This document shows, piece by piece, positions 28,001 through 41,200 of a stretch of DNA of 64,000 nt. The notes beneath the pieces are model-generated. The model made no database searches, was not told the origin of the DNA, and saw only the letters and a list, made by a program, of their open reading frames with translations. Within the stretch, counting starts at the first letter, position 1, and every line of letters starts with the position of its first letter. Source of the DNA: Apostichopus japonicus. Taxonomy: Eukaryota > Echinodermata > Holothuroidea > Aspidochirotida > Stichopodidae. Where the stretch lies: assembly GCF_037975245.1 (NCBI RefSeq), contig NC_092569.1, forward strand, positions 4,674,501 through 4,738,500, given 5' to 3'. The position numbers were made by a program, and so were the translations under genes.

Positions 28001-29193
28001 GTCAAAGCTTTATCTGCACAACAAATCTGCTAGATTGGTCACCTGTATCGGTCAGCAGCAGCGAGAAAGAGTAAAACAAACGGAAAGCGTTCAAACCACA
28101 GGATTGCCACGGAATGATCTTGATCGGATTATAATCAATATACTACCGAATGATCATGATTGGATAATAACCAGAACCAATACGAAACAATATAAAACAC
28201 AAAAGTGACGCAGGCCAGAGTCGTACATTCTGAGAGACACTGTGAGGGCGGCCTAACTTATCCCACGATATTAATATAAGCCATCCAGTAAAACATTCCG
28301 TGAAACATCCAGTGAAACATCCCAGTCAGGATCATCGAGAGGAACAGTCAAAAATCAACCAGATCGGGTAGAGATGAATAAGGTCAGCAATGGTTTATTA
28401 CACTGTAATATCCACACGTATCCTTTCTTTGATAGTAAACAATTAAACTGCACCACAATACAAGACTATATATATAGATATATGAACTGGTAGATATTAT
28501 GAACATGGGGTTCCACGGTGGCTGTCTTCTTCAGACAAATTTTTATCAAACTTGGATGTCTTTCCATGATCACAACATACTCTATTCCGTGTGGTTTAAG
28601 TCCAATGTTTTCGCACGCTATGTTAGTAACTGCATGATGGGTCGGATGAGAAATATTGAACCGAAGGAAAATTAGTTTTCAAAACATTTCCAACACAGTA
28701 TGGGTTAGAGATGTACTTGTGGGGTTGATGTACTGTAAATCCCCTGTTCGATAACTGATCTATATTAATATGAGATGCTTTGATCTGGTCAAGAGACGCG
28801 CAAACTGCTGCATGGACCTGCAACTCTTTAAATTTTTAAAAGACAACCAGAACTAGCTTTGTAAAATTGTTCAGATTGTCCATTACTTTTAACATGTTCA
28901 CCACAAGTGGACATGGCAAGCTGACCTTTTTCTTGCTGTTACAGTATAGCCATCACATTCAAAACTTACAACTAAAACCTTGAATTATAAGCAAAAGTTA
29001 AGTTAAGAATCTGTATGAGCGACTGTTAAAGTGAAAGAGCACAATTAAACTTCCACAAAATTTTAGACAGTAAAAATCCTTGGGAAATGCTTAAAAATTG
29101 CAGCTGTTAATAATAGACCTTTCTGAGTACTAAAGTAATGCAAACAAACTTTGGTACTAGAAAAGGAGGTGATGAATTTTTTAACTTACAGAG

Positions 29194-29224
<31 letters not shown>

Positions 29225-32200
29225 CATAAAAAGGCTAAGCATTTGTGCAATCAATTCTTGAAATACAATCCCCAACTGCCCTTACAAATGAAGGAGAAAG
29301 AGAAAAAAAGAAAATTCCTTATCAAAGAAAAAGGGGAGAGAAAAAAATTAACTTCCTTTTCCCCTGAATTGTTGTTCAAATCTTTTCTTTCTAATTATTC
29401 AAATCTGACCTTCACTGATAGGTCAACCAGGGAAGAAAAAGTTTGATTACTGAACTGTTCAGGCTACCAGCATACCAACAACAAAACTTAAGTATCGGAG
29501 GGACCTTTTTCGAACAAAGGCGCTCGATAAGCTATGGCTGACGTCAGCCCCCATATGCACAGAAGTGATAAACTTTCATTTCATTCTTCTGGTCCAAATA
29601 GCTAGCTGACGTAAGTTGGCAGTCTGGGCTTGCGAGGGCGGGCGGGGGAAGTCACGTCGCCTGCAGTACATGCAGGAAAACGGGATAAGTATCTGGTTTG
29701 AACGTGCAACTGAGAAACAGTGACCCTTTTGTTTGAGTAAATAACATTTCATCGCTAGATGTAACCAAACAAAGGAACATGCATATTTATAATTTGAGTA
29801 AAAATATTTCAATTTAGAAAGCAACTTTGAAATAAAGAGGACCATGGACAACAAGACAACAGGAAATTGCTAATTTTAAAGGAGATTGCAAAAATCATCC
29901 TCCCTCAAGATGAAATAGTGTCAGTTTTAAAACAATTACAGTGCCCTTGTTTAAACTAACCAGGAAACAACAACAACAACAGAAGAAAGATAAAAGAAGG
30001 TGGGGGGGGGAAGAGAGGGGAATTTAATTAACTTAATTATCTATGGGAAGATAATCTTGGCATGAACATTTGAACGTCATAAATTTGAAGACAGGAACCC
30101 AGCAAGTTGCAGAAATTCTGTATGACGTTCGAACGCACGACGCACTGAAATATATCCGATCGGTCGGGAAGGGCATCGATGCTTAAATGTAATTACACCG
30201 ATTAAATCCCGGCTGCTTTTACTAGTATTCATGACTGGCTGATGATGAAACTAGATTGCAATCTTCAGCTAACATGCGTTACTTAAAGGCAAAAATGCTT
30301 AGAAAGCGGTAACATGGAAAAATATTTTGAAGCCAACTTGGAAAAGTGGGTGCCTATGTATGCCGTGCCTTCAGTGCACAAGCAGTCAGGTCCAAGAAAC
30401 AGCTTCTGGGAAGTCCTGTATTAACTTTTTGTATTTACAACAGTACACCTCCTTTTTATAGTGACACAGTTGTAATAATAATCATGCCAATAATAATAAT
30501 ACTATAAATATTAATAATAATAATAATAATATTAGTAATTATTTTTACAACGCTTTAAGCGACCACAAATGTGGGAGGAACCCACAAGGGCTTCTGGATT
30601 ACAACTAATACATGTGTGGTTTCCTGCCATTCAACATTTTAACTCAAATTTGGAATCTTTCAATTTAGAAAGTTATATCAGATGCGAAAACCCAAGATTG
30701 CTCTTGGATGAAAACCCCACCTTACTATTACTCGGCTGGGTATCTAACCCAGAACCTCCCGATTGCTAAGTCTCATTGCTTCAAATGCCATGGCCTTCCA
30801 TCCACTTGGTCACAGCACTGGTATACCATCACTTATATCCCTGATTTTATTGATAAAAGAGGAAAAAACGTGAGGATGGAGAAAAAATATGAGGAGAGAA
30901 CTCACCTATAATACTGAGACGGAAACTCTGACTTTGGCGCCCGCAAGTTCATTTCCAATGGGCTCTGATCAGATTCAGCTACTGGAAACCAAAAAAAAAA
31001 TAGCAAAGATACAACATCAAATAAATAAAACAAATTACGAAATATTCGACTTGCAAAAGATTTTTTCTTTTAAATGGAATAATATCAACGAATATAAGTT
31101 CCAATTTACGGTCGGGAATATTTTTAGTAGGAAATTTACTTTCAGACAAAAGAAAAAATCTAAACCATGTTAGCCAGATAAAAACATATATGTATTATAT
31201 ATATTCATCATGTATATTTTATTCACTGTATGATAGGTACAGTACCTTGTTTCAACTTTCTATACCGTATGGATCATATAAGAGCGTCATAACTGTGAAG
31301 TGTTGGGATATCAGATATTCACTTTGCTACGTACGGTTGTAAAAATTCCTTTACGACCAATTTGTTTTCACTCTCATCAAAATCTGGGCTGAGCCTGACA
31401 CTTCTTGTTATTTTTGTTTGAATCTTCTTCTACCACACTTGCAAAGTCTCTGGCCTTCAACAGAGGGCAATGTCTATATGTGCTATCGTTGTTCACAGTG
31501 GGAAACTCGACACAAAGATGAAGCCACCCGCTGACTTTTTCACTGGAAGCGAAAACCCATCATGGTAAATTGATAATGTAAATTCTAACTGAGTCGAAAT
31601 GACGTAAGAAAACAGCCCGTAAAGGCCCGCACAGTTTGCAATGTGTCAACTTATGATCTTTAACTTTTCAACTTTTGGCATCGGAAAGTCACGGAATGAA
31701 ACCTGCATACTAATGCATATTGGATTTTGTCTTTTTTACTAAAACTTTAATTTCGCTTCCAATTATTGATTAGCTTCATGATTGATCTCTAGAGTAAGCC
31801 AAAATATGTCAACAAAATAGGGCTAGCAGTGATTAATAACGGTGGCAAAAGCATACAGTGGAATTACGACCTTCCTTTCCAGTTTCGAACCTCTGGACAA
31901 ACAATCAGCATCCATAGCCTAGTTGATTTGGGTGTAAGTGGGAGGAAGGGGTTTTTACACATACATACATATATAAATATGAATGTATGTAAAAGCAAAT
32001 TTCAAATCATCAAATCTTTCGCTTCACTACTTGGAAAGTCTATGATTTACTTTGCAATGTCATTTTTCTATGGATTAGTTTCAAAATATTTATAAACTTC
32101 AATGCAGAAAGCTGATGAATATATATAACAGTACATTGGGTCAGTAGTTTAACTGGCCGAGCAGGAATGTAGCCAGAAATAGGGGGGGGGAACAGAACTT

Positions 32201-35200
32201 TTTAAGGGGCACTTAACGGAGCGCCATGATGGGCAAAGAGAATTTTGGCCCAAAATGCTTCCCACATTGCAGGGGAAAATTTTTTCTTTTTTTTTGGCTG
32301 CCACCTTGGTTGTTAGCACAGGTAATCTCAATTGAATTGTTTCTTTGCACAGAGGAATGAATGATTGCTTTCTCTGAATATTATCTCTGCTCTAACAAAC
32401 CACAAACAGGAAGTTTGTAAACCTCAGGTTTAATGTACTAGAATGTATCAAGTGATGGTGGTGTTTCAACAATTCCTATCTAAATACACAATGGAGTCCA
32501 GTGTAAGTCCATTGACAAAAGAATCGAATACTTGAAACAGTTTTGGATTGTATCAATGAAGAATGTGGTTTATAGTAATTATTCAGGTTTAAACCCAGAA
32601 TTAAATACAAATAAGAATATCTGTGTTACTGCTGACATTTTATTCACAATACCAATGGTTACTTTCTTCTTTACATGGGGAACAAATACAAATATTTAGG
32701 TGAGAAAGTGGTGGTGGTGGGTGGGGGGATGGGCATAATTGTAAACTGTTACACTTGTGCATTAGTGTGGAAAAGTTTGTTTTCAGAAGAATAAAACAAA
32801 TAATAATCATGATATTTCCAATCCTAAGTTGCTGATATGGTTTATTCCATAAATTAAAGACGGAAGGTATATAAAATTGAGTTTACGTTGTGCTACTCCT
32901 GAAATGAGGTTCCACAAGAAGTAAATCTACCATTGAAAGCACTAAGTGAGGTAAAATGAGATAATTCGGGGGATTAAAACAAATCGAGACTGCATATATA
33001 TATATCAAATAGAACTCACCCTTTCACAACAGTAAAAAAGTTACTTTAGTTCTGACAAAATGGTCAAGAAAGAATTTGCCCAGTTGTGATGATGTGTTTC
33101 TCCCTCCCCTTCCCTCCTCAACCCTTCCTCTCTCTAATTATTCCTGTCCCCCTATAAAGGGGTAGAACTTTCTACAACTAGTTTAGTGTACTAACTTACA
33201 CTCGTTAGATACGTTTCAATATTTACATCATCCTTTTAAAATACAAAACTTATAATGAAATTGCTGTCATTTAGGCTTTGTCATGAGTGTTTTGATTTCA
33301 TTCCTTGAAGAATTTTTAGTGAAAAATATAGTTCAGGTCCATCATTTGGATTTTTACCAGAACAAGCAAGGATTTAGTTACGTTGCAGACTTGTTGTTAC
33401 TTTGATACGAAAACAACTGTTGGAGCAACCACCACAGAGGGTTTATGGGTAATATGAAAAACAAATAGTAGGGAATCAAGCACTCTTCCCCAAAGGGGTT
33501 TACAGATTACAATGCATCCTTTGGAAGTCCTTGAACTTTTCGCCCTCTTTAGCAAAATGAGAGTAACTTAGTTTTCCCGGGGAGGGGAGGGGATGGGGGA
33601 GGGAAAAGACTCTCCCTAGAGACTAAGTAAATCATTTGATAAAGTATTAACACTTCATTTTGTGATATATCTGGCTCCAAATTTTCAAACAGGTGTGTAC
33701 TGATAATTAATGAATATGCATTTTTTATGCGAATCGTAAACAATGATGACAATTGTATTGGTAGGCTAGTCGAGCTTAATTTCAAACTGTACTCAACTGT
33801 TTGTTTGTTATTTTCCGGGGCGGGCGATGAAAGAGAGTGCATGATAAGAACATTGGCTTTCCAAGGGAGGTGGGGGATGGGGGGTGTCAGGGTGTAGGAG
33901 GGGGTCAAGGTAAATAAACCCTCCTCCACCTTCCCCCTCCTGCAGACACTAATCTCACACTTAGTCCCTATTTCCTCAAGTAAATAAGGGCATGAATAAG
34001 GTTTCAAAAGTCCTCGGGACTGCTCCAGATTATTCCCACACAGTAAACCAAGCATTAAATCAAATGTGTTGGAGACTGCGCCCCAGACTATTCCCACACA
34101 GTATAGGGAGCCATTACATTAATGAAATATGTCATGGATGAGAACTGGATACCTGTATTTTCTGGGAGGGGGTTGATATGAAAGATATTAAGACATCATG
34201 ATTCATGACCATGTTTTTGGTGACCACTTTCAGACCTTCTGCTACACTTTAAGGTTTACAAAGATTTCCTCAAACAATCTCTACTACTGTACGTACAAGA
34301 TCTTCAAATAAGCCATCCAAAATATCCTCACACTCCTTCCCCCCTCCCCCGGGCTTGACGAGCCAGGGTCAGGGGACTACAGACCTGGGGGGTCAACCAG
34401 GGGGGGACAGGGAATATGGGCCAAAGTATAACATACTCTACTACAGTATATATGCACATGAATTTACAATGAATTTATGAAGACTTTGGAAAGGGCAGCT
34501 TCATGAAATAATTGTCCCCTGGGCCCGACTTTGGTACACCTTTCCATTTTCCCTCCTTCAAATACCGCCCCCCCCCTTCAACCTTACCCTATAGGGCTTG
34601 ATCCACTCACATGATAATCACATGATAATCTAAATGAGGATGGTTGCCACATACCTGTGTAATTGTCTACTGTGACACTAGAGCCTGTGAAACCACCTTC
34701 AGAGGTTGGTGTATCTCTGCTACTCAAAGGTTCGGATTTGACTGAAAGACGAGTAGACAGGATAAGGGAAAAGGGGGTGAGGAGAAGAAGGAGGAGGAGG
34801 AGGAGGGGGGAGGAGGGAGATAGGTATAGAGGATAACAGGATGGAAGAGGAAAGGATGAAAAGAAGAAAAGATAGTAAAGAAATAGTCAGATTTTTCACC
34901 ACAACATATGAAAAGATCACTAAGAGTTGTAGTTTCAAAGGCCAAACTCATTTACTACTGAACATTATAGAAGTACTAATCCCAAATATTTCAATACATA
35001 AAAAGACCCAAATGATTCTACATTTTCTTGGAATAATTAAAGAGGTGGAACCAACAAGCGATCACACTGTGGGTGAGAGACATAAGGGGAAGGGGTGGGG
35101 GGGAATGCGAGGGATTTAACTGATCTCACTATTATTGTACATAACTACTAATTTATATCAAGAATCTGGGGAGGGGGAGGGGGAGGGACTAATGAAATGG

Positions 35201-38200
35201 TAAAATTTGAAGAGAATTGAGTAACATATTATTTCAGGTAACCCAATTGGAACTGCAAATAACTGTCTGAAAGTTAAATTCAAGTGAATTTAAGCACAAA
35301 GTGAGTACAGGGAATTATCATGATGAATTTAGCAGTGCTCGGATATTTTCATATCTGCTTGTGGTGTGTTTATTTCCATGACAATCTTTAATTCTTTATC
35401 ACAGAGAAATTTCTGCAAACTTAACAGCCACTGATGTGCAATATGTTGCATTGAGAGAACGTATAATTAAAATCAAATTTAATCGTTTTATAATATTTGT
35501 AGAAGAATTCATGGACTTCGATAAAAAAAAGTCCGATCACACATATTGCTTTAGAAATTCTATTATAATATTAATAATATGCAAAGTTACTTTCACAAAA
35601 ATGTCTCCTGCTGTCCTGCATGTAAATAAAGTATTATTGTTGTGTGTGGTATAGGATTCTAATACTGATAAGGGAAAACATGTAAGCCTAAACTCAATTC
35701 ACTTTTTGAGATAATTCCCATCAAAAGAGGTCAGAAAATCAAAACAAAGCTTGTAGTTTGTAACCCCATGATAAGAGTTATAAACCAACATCCCAATCAT
35801 CAGAAAACACATCACAGATTCCCCAGGCTCCTTAACCATAACTCTTTCACCTCCCCCCCCCCCCCTCCACCTACCTCCTTCCTCCCCAATCTATACCTTC
35901 CCTCTGTCTTCATTCTGTCACCCAATTTTTGATTCCCTAACACAACAGGTTAGTTAACCTAGCCAAAACATTCAAGGTAACTTCAAACAGCTATTTCTAC
36001 AGAGGTTAGCAACAGTAGAAATCAACATGGGGATTTTACCTTACGATGTGAAACCGGTTTTTGTCTTCCCTGTCTGTGTCATGTGATCTTTTGACTAAAA
36101 TATCTCATTACAGGAAATCCTAATCTAACCTCTAGTTCACCTAAATATAAATCACTTATGTACTTAAGATACAAACAAAGACGAAGGCAACTTGGCAATT
36201 GTTTCAACGATGGAAGTGATTTTCATGTCCTTGTGAAATTATAATAACACCTTTAAGAGTTATTTTGCAACCAATAGCATCTGGTATTTTCATGCCAGTA
36301 TAATTATATGAATACATATTTATTTGTTTTAACCACTCGATGAACCACAAGTTACAGAAAATGATGACAATTTTTAAAGTACAATATCGATATATATGAG
36401 ATTCAGAGCTACCTTCTTGTTGCGATAATATCACTTGACTAATAATGGTTCCCAAAAGGACACTGTTTTTTTGGTCAAAACTAAGATATTCTCATTAGAT
36501 TATTGTCATTAGATGCTACCCCCCGGCCCCCACCCCAAATTGCTATGTAATTAGTCATCTTTTCTTTTCAAATCTACACACTTCTTGGTTACATTTACAT
36601 GTGCATCGGTGTGTACCACATGTAAATAGGCAAAAGAATCAAATCTTTTAATTTTCGGCTGTTTCTTCCTGTTTTGGTACATGAAATCGGCTATACTTTA
36701 TGTCATACCAGCAATAATTGGCTGAAAAAATCTCAACAACTAAGGGGGGGGAGGAGTTTCCTATGAGGAGGAGAAATGGGGGTGGGGTGGGACAGTGGGA
36801 GGGGGTCATCAGGTTGGGGGGCTTAAAGTTGGCATTTCAGTAAGACAGTAGTCCCACACTAGTACTATTAATTGCAGTAACAGTGATAATCCACAGTTCG
36901 AGAGCTACAGGTTTTTGAGACTTTACTGTACAAAACCAGTTAAGCATACTGTAAAAAATCAAGATGCCACAAGGTTTATACAAGGTACAGTACAACAATG
37001 AACAATGGTAAACCATAAGATATCATATTACTTCACAAATCTAAGAACACACTCTATTAAACATCCAATTCAAATGTGGAACAAAATAAAAATAAGAAAT
37101 AAATGAAGTATGTTATTTCGGAGGTTCCATATGACTGGCTGTACCAATCATTTGTCCACCATTCATTTGCACCATTTATTTACATTATCGATATATAGAC
37201 TATTGTTCTTTTTTATATTGTTTTTTTACTAGTGTCTATCATATTTATTACCTGTACTGACTTTTGTTCACATCAGAAATTCAATTTCAGTTGAATATCA
37301 AGTTATATATTTTTGATTGTCTTTATCAAGTTTAACCTCTCCCCACGATGACAAAATTACCATCATTATCACCTTTTAGACCTGAGGCTCACATGCACAG
37401 TGGGCTTATACAATATGTCTGGGTACACAGACACACATATATATATAGTCAAGTGAGAAGGCTGTGCAAGCCTTGATACTAGACTATAAACCTTGAAACT
37501 TTTTAACTTTTCACTTAAATGTAAATACATGCAGTGTCTACATTTATGAGTTCATTAACTTGAGAAGATATTTTTTAAGGAACCATAACATAGACATTCA
37601 TTCTCAAAGTTGGTACTAAACACTAATTATTGTTGGGGATACTCTAATAAATGTAACATTAGCTCACATGTCTACTGGAAAGAAAATCCAGAAATTAATC
37701 TGGAAATAATTGGTCTATCCCACTACCTACTTCTTAGTTTGTCAAATGACTGAATTAGGTAAAATTCTATATTTGTCTTAGAGCCCGCCTTAAGTTGAAA
37801 ATACCACGAAAGCATTTACTTTGTACTCGGCTACATGCATGTTCTTGTGGGAGAAGCCTATTTAATTCGGCTATAACTTTCGTCACCTCATTGCCAACTT
37901 ACGGTTTCACCTTATCCCGTATTTTTGTTTTAACCATTTGGAAAACCATTTCAGATGGGGAAAACCGAGGCTTTCATTTTGGATGGAACCCCATCCTACT
38001 TCAGCTGGCCAGAAATTGGAACGCACAATCTCCCAGACTATGCTAGGTTCAATGTTTCTATATTTCCACCCATTTCATCCACATGTAGACAACAACATTA
38101 GTTTTAACTGTACATATATATATTAAGTGTGTATACTGTTGACCCTGTTGCTTTAAGACCTACGAGACTAGCATCCTTTCAGAATGTGCACGGAACATTT

Positions 38201-41200
38201 TAGAAATGTATCACAATAGAAACATTTTGTGATGGATTTGGTGTTACTCTAAAAGTCACTCATTAGTCAGGTCTTCAAAATGGGGGCATTTTTACAGACA
38301 AAGACACAGAAATACACATTGTAGGCAATTAATATATAGTTGAGAAACAAAAGAGAAAATTAAAGAGAGACAAGAAAAAGGATAATGCTTACTTGTATCT
38401 GAAGAATTCCAACTATTTGTGTTACTTAGCACACTAGTTTCAGCAGCACTTGCCATACTAGCATGGTTACCTGCAACAACAACCAAGAAAGAAAAGGATA
38501 TTTAAAGGCAAAAATACGATAAACTGTATATTGTAAAAACTCTGAACAAATACAATTTATAAAACCCTTCTGAATCATAAACATTTACTGCCAAGGACAC
38601 AAAAGTTATTGCTCAGAAGAAATATAAACGAATCATGCACGCGTACATACAGTTAACTGGAAAATGCCAAATTATGCTGGCTGTTTTGGGACAATGTTTT
38701 TTTAGTTTGTGACTGTGCAGAAATTGTTGAGAAGAAAGCGGTTTTGGTTTGTCTGTTTTCCTTCCTTGTCTTTCTTTCTTTCTTTGAATTTTAAATGCGT
38801 GGTACAGCTCAAGGTTTGTTGACCTGTACTAGTGTTCCTGGTTTCCATGTGTTACAAAACTTGGTTCAAATCTATGTTACAACAACTACCAGCTCAAAGA
38901 AAAGGGTCTGGTCATTTTTATGACTTGAGAGACTGACCACTTTACCCTTTATGGCCTGACCATCAAGTAACATTCATTTGGCTGGAAAATTGGGCCACAG
39001 GCAATTTATTTGTGGATAAAATGTTATTATCATTAACAGTTGAATAAACCCAGATTCAAAAAGATTTTCTGGGTGGCTGAAGCTTGATTGATTGCTTAAA
39101 CAAACTTGCTTTAAATTTTTCTGCATCTTTAGGAGAAAAAAATAACACATCCTCATAGCATTTTGCATGTGGCTGATATCTTAACTGATTGCTTAGCAAC
39201 CTTGCTGACAAATTTTACAACATCTTTAGGAGGCAGGGAAGTAAAAAACATCCCGATAGCATTTTTGCATCACGAAGCTACAATTTTGTTTTGCTGCGCC
39301 TCTAAATTTTGCGATATTTTCTCAATGTATCTGGCAACATACAGCCGAAGGAATGATGTCATCGGGGTATATTCATCTACAAATAGTTTTCTATGTGATG
39401 GTTGAATAATTAATCCACAGTGAGGAAAAAAGGGTATGTTATACAGAAATGTTGCAGTTCCAACTGAAGACAATGCATCGACAGCAATTAATGCAAAACG
39501 TTCTCTAAAATGTATCCGGTTTCAACGTCGTCTACGATTAATTAGCCAGAAGGCTATAATCACCCTAATCAAGGTTTTGAAAGCTCAGCATTTACCCCGA
39601 TGACTGTATATGACTGTAGACTGTATATGGAGAATATCAGGATTTAGCCAGTCAAAATACCTCTAAAATAACATTCTCGAAAATTAAACTTATCTTGCAT
39701 TGAGGACAAAACATTGAGATCCATGGGCTTTTCTGCTGCTGTAGAAGAAGGGAACATTTTTCTCTTCAATATATGCCTAACATTAATGTCTGCTACCACA
39801 AAAATTTAAATGTTTAATTATCAGCTTGGCTTTTAGTCTTTGATTTCCCTTCGATTGTATCGAACAATTTTTGCCTAGATTCTGTTTACGAATTAGTAAT
39901 CAACCCAACGCAAATTCAAACTCGAACACAACTTTTTAACAATTAAAACGGATATGAACTTTGTCGTCACGATTTGAAACAAGAAACTTTCAAACGAGAA
40001 GAAATAATGAACTGAGTTGTGATGGGATGGGATGTCTGTATGGAATGGTACAGTAGATTAGAAAGTGTACAAAAATTTGTGTTAAAATGATGAAAACATG
40101 TTCCTTTAATGTAGCCTTTCTGTCATTCAGATATTTAATCAAGCCAATTGGTTGCTGGAAATCAACATAGCAATCGATCAAAAACTTAATACACCCTGCT
40201 TTAATAGATCTGCTAATCGGCCATTCATGTGAATGAATTCGAGTAAACTTCGTCATTCGGATGCCTTCATCGCATGCATGAACAAGAATGCTGAAAATAT
40301 TTAAAAACTTTTCCAAAAATCTATTCATTTCATTGGAACTGAAACTTTACCAAAGTCAGAGCTATAATTATGCCATAATATTGTCATTAAAATGTTTAGC
40401 GTTTAATATTTGTTGACTGATAAAAAGAAAATTCACAAAAAGATTCGACTCAGAGAGCTGCTCTCGTACGCCTGCAGTAATTTCGGCCACATTCCACAGA
40501 ACGTGAACATTTGAGTTTCCATCCAAATGAAGCGTACATTTGAAAATGTCAATAATGTATCCTACATGTGGTATAAAGTACACCTGAGTCCAACTGCGAT
40601 CATTTCCACCAAAAAAATTTCCTTCAAATCTTATATCCTCTCTCTGTCTCTCTTTCCCTATCTTTCAGCTGTTTTCTCCGATCTCGCGAGCCCTGACCCC
40701 CCGCTGCACTTCTCTCCACTCTTTGCCTCTATATTTAAGTACAACATAAAAGTAGGAATTATGGAGAATAATGCTAAGCTGTTGAGATTTAAAACAAAAT
40801 ACAAAAAAAAAAAAAACCCAAAGCAATCTATCGCCGGTATGGCTACGATGTTCAATCACTGATGTTTGTTGATGTAGACTCATTATTAATTGACATACTT
40901 TCCCTTTCTTACAACGCCACGACGGCTTCGCTAGCGGTCGTCTTTGATGTCGAGCCATATTGCGATACGCAGCTTCGTAATCGGACGGGTTGCTGTACAT
41001 TGGCGGTCGCGACGAGGTGCGAGGAAGAAATAGCAACGACTTAGAAGACGGAATGTATTCCGGTACAAGAAAAATAACAACAGAAACGAACCGTGCTGTA
41101 ACGCAGCATTCGAAAAGGTCTCCAAACCACAGAAAAGATTATTCTCTATAATCCTGGGTAAACGTCCCCTGGTATTTTATCCCTTACAACTATTTTTTCT

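Larger units (their letters stand above)
24815..30905. other. intron of eya (6.1 kb) containing an alternative exon and a SINE
   Basis: This intron hosts the candidate alternative first exon at 27,322-27,383, a GA microsatellite (29,203-29,224) and, at its gene-upstream end, a tRNA-derived SINE (30,476-30,830). The remainder is unremarkable AT-rich DNA. Confidence 0.8.

Noticed and set aside
30739-30812. Possible functional tRNA gene (A and B boxes)
   Set aside because: The boxes diverge from consensus, no full cloverleaf or acceptor stem pairs, and it continues into a SINE body and TAA tail.
33549-34097. 182-codon open frame, minus strand
   Set aside because: It lies inside an eya intron, spans G/C-rich tracts and a local duplication (ttcccacacagta twice), and shows no domain or splice logic.
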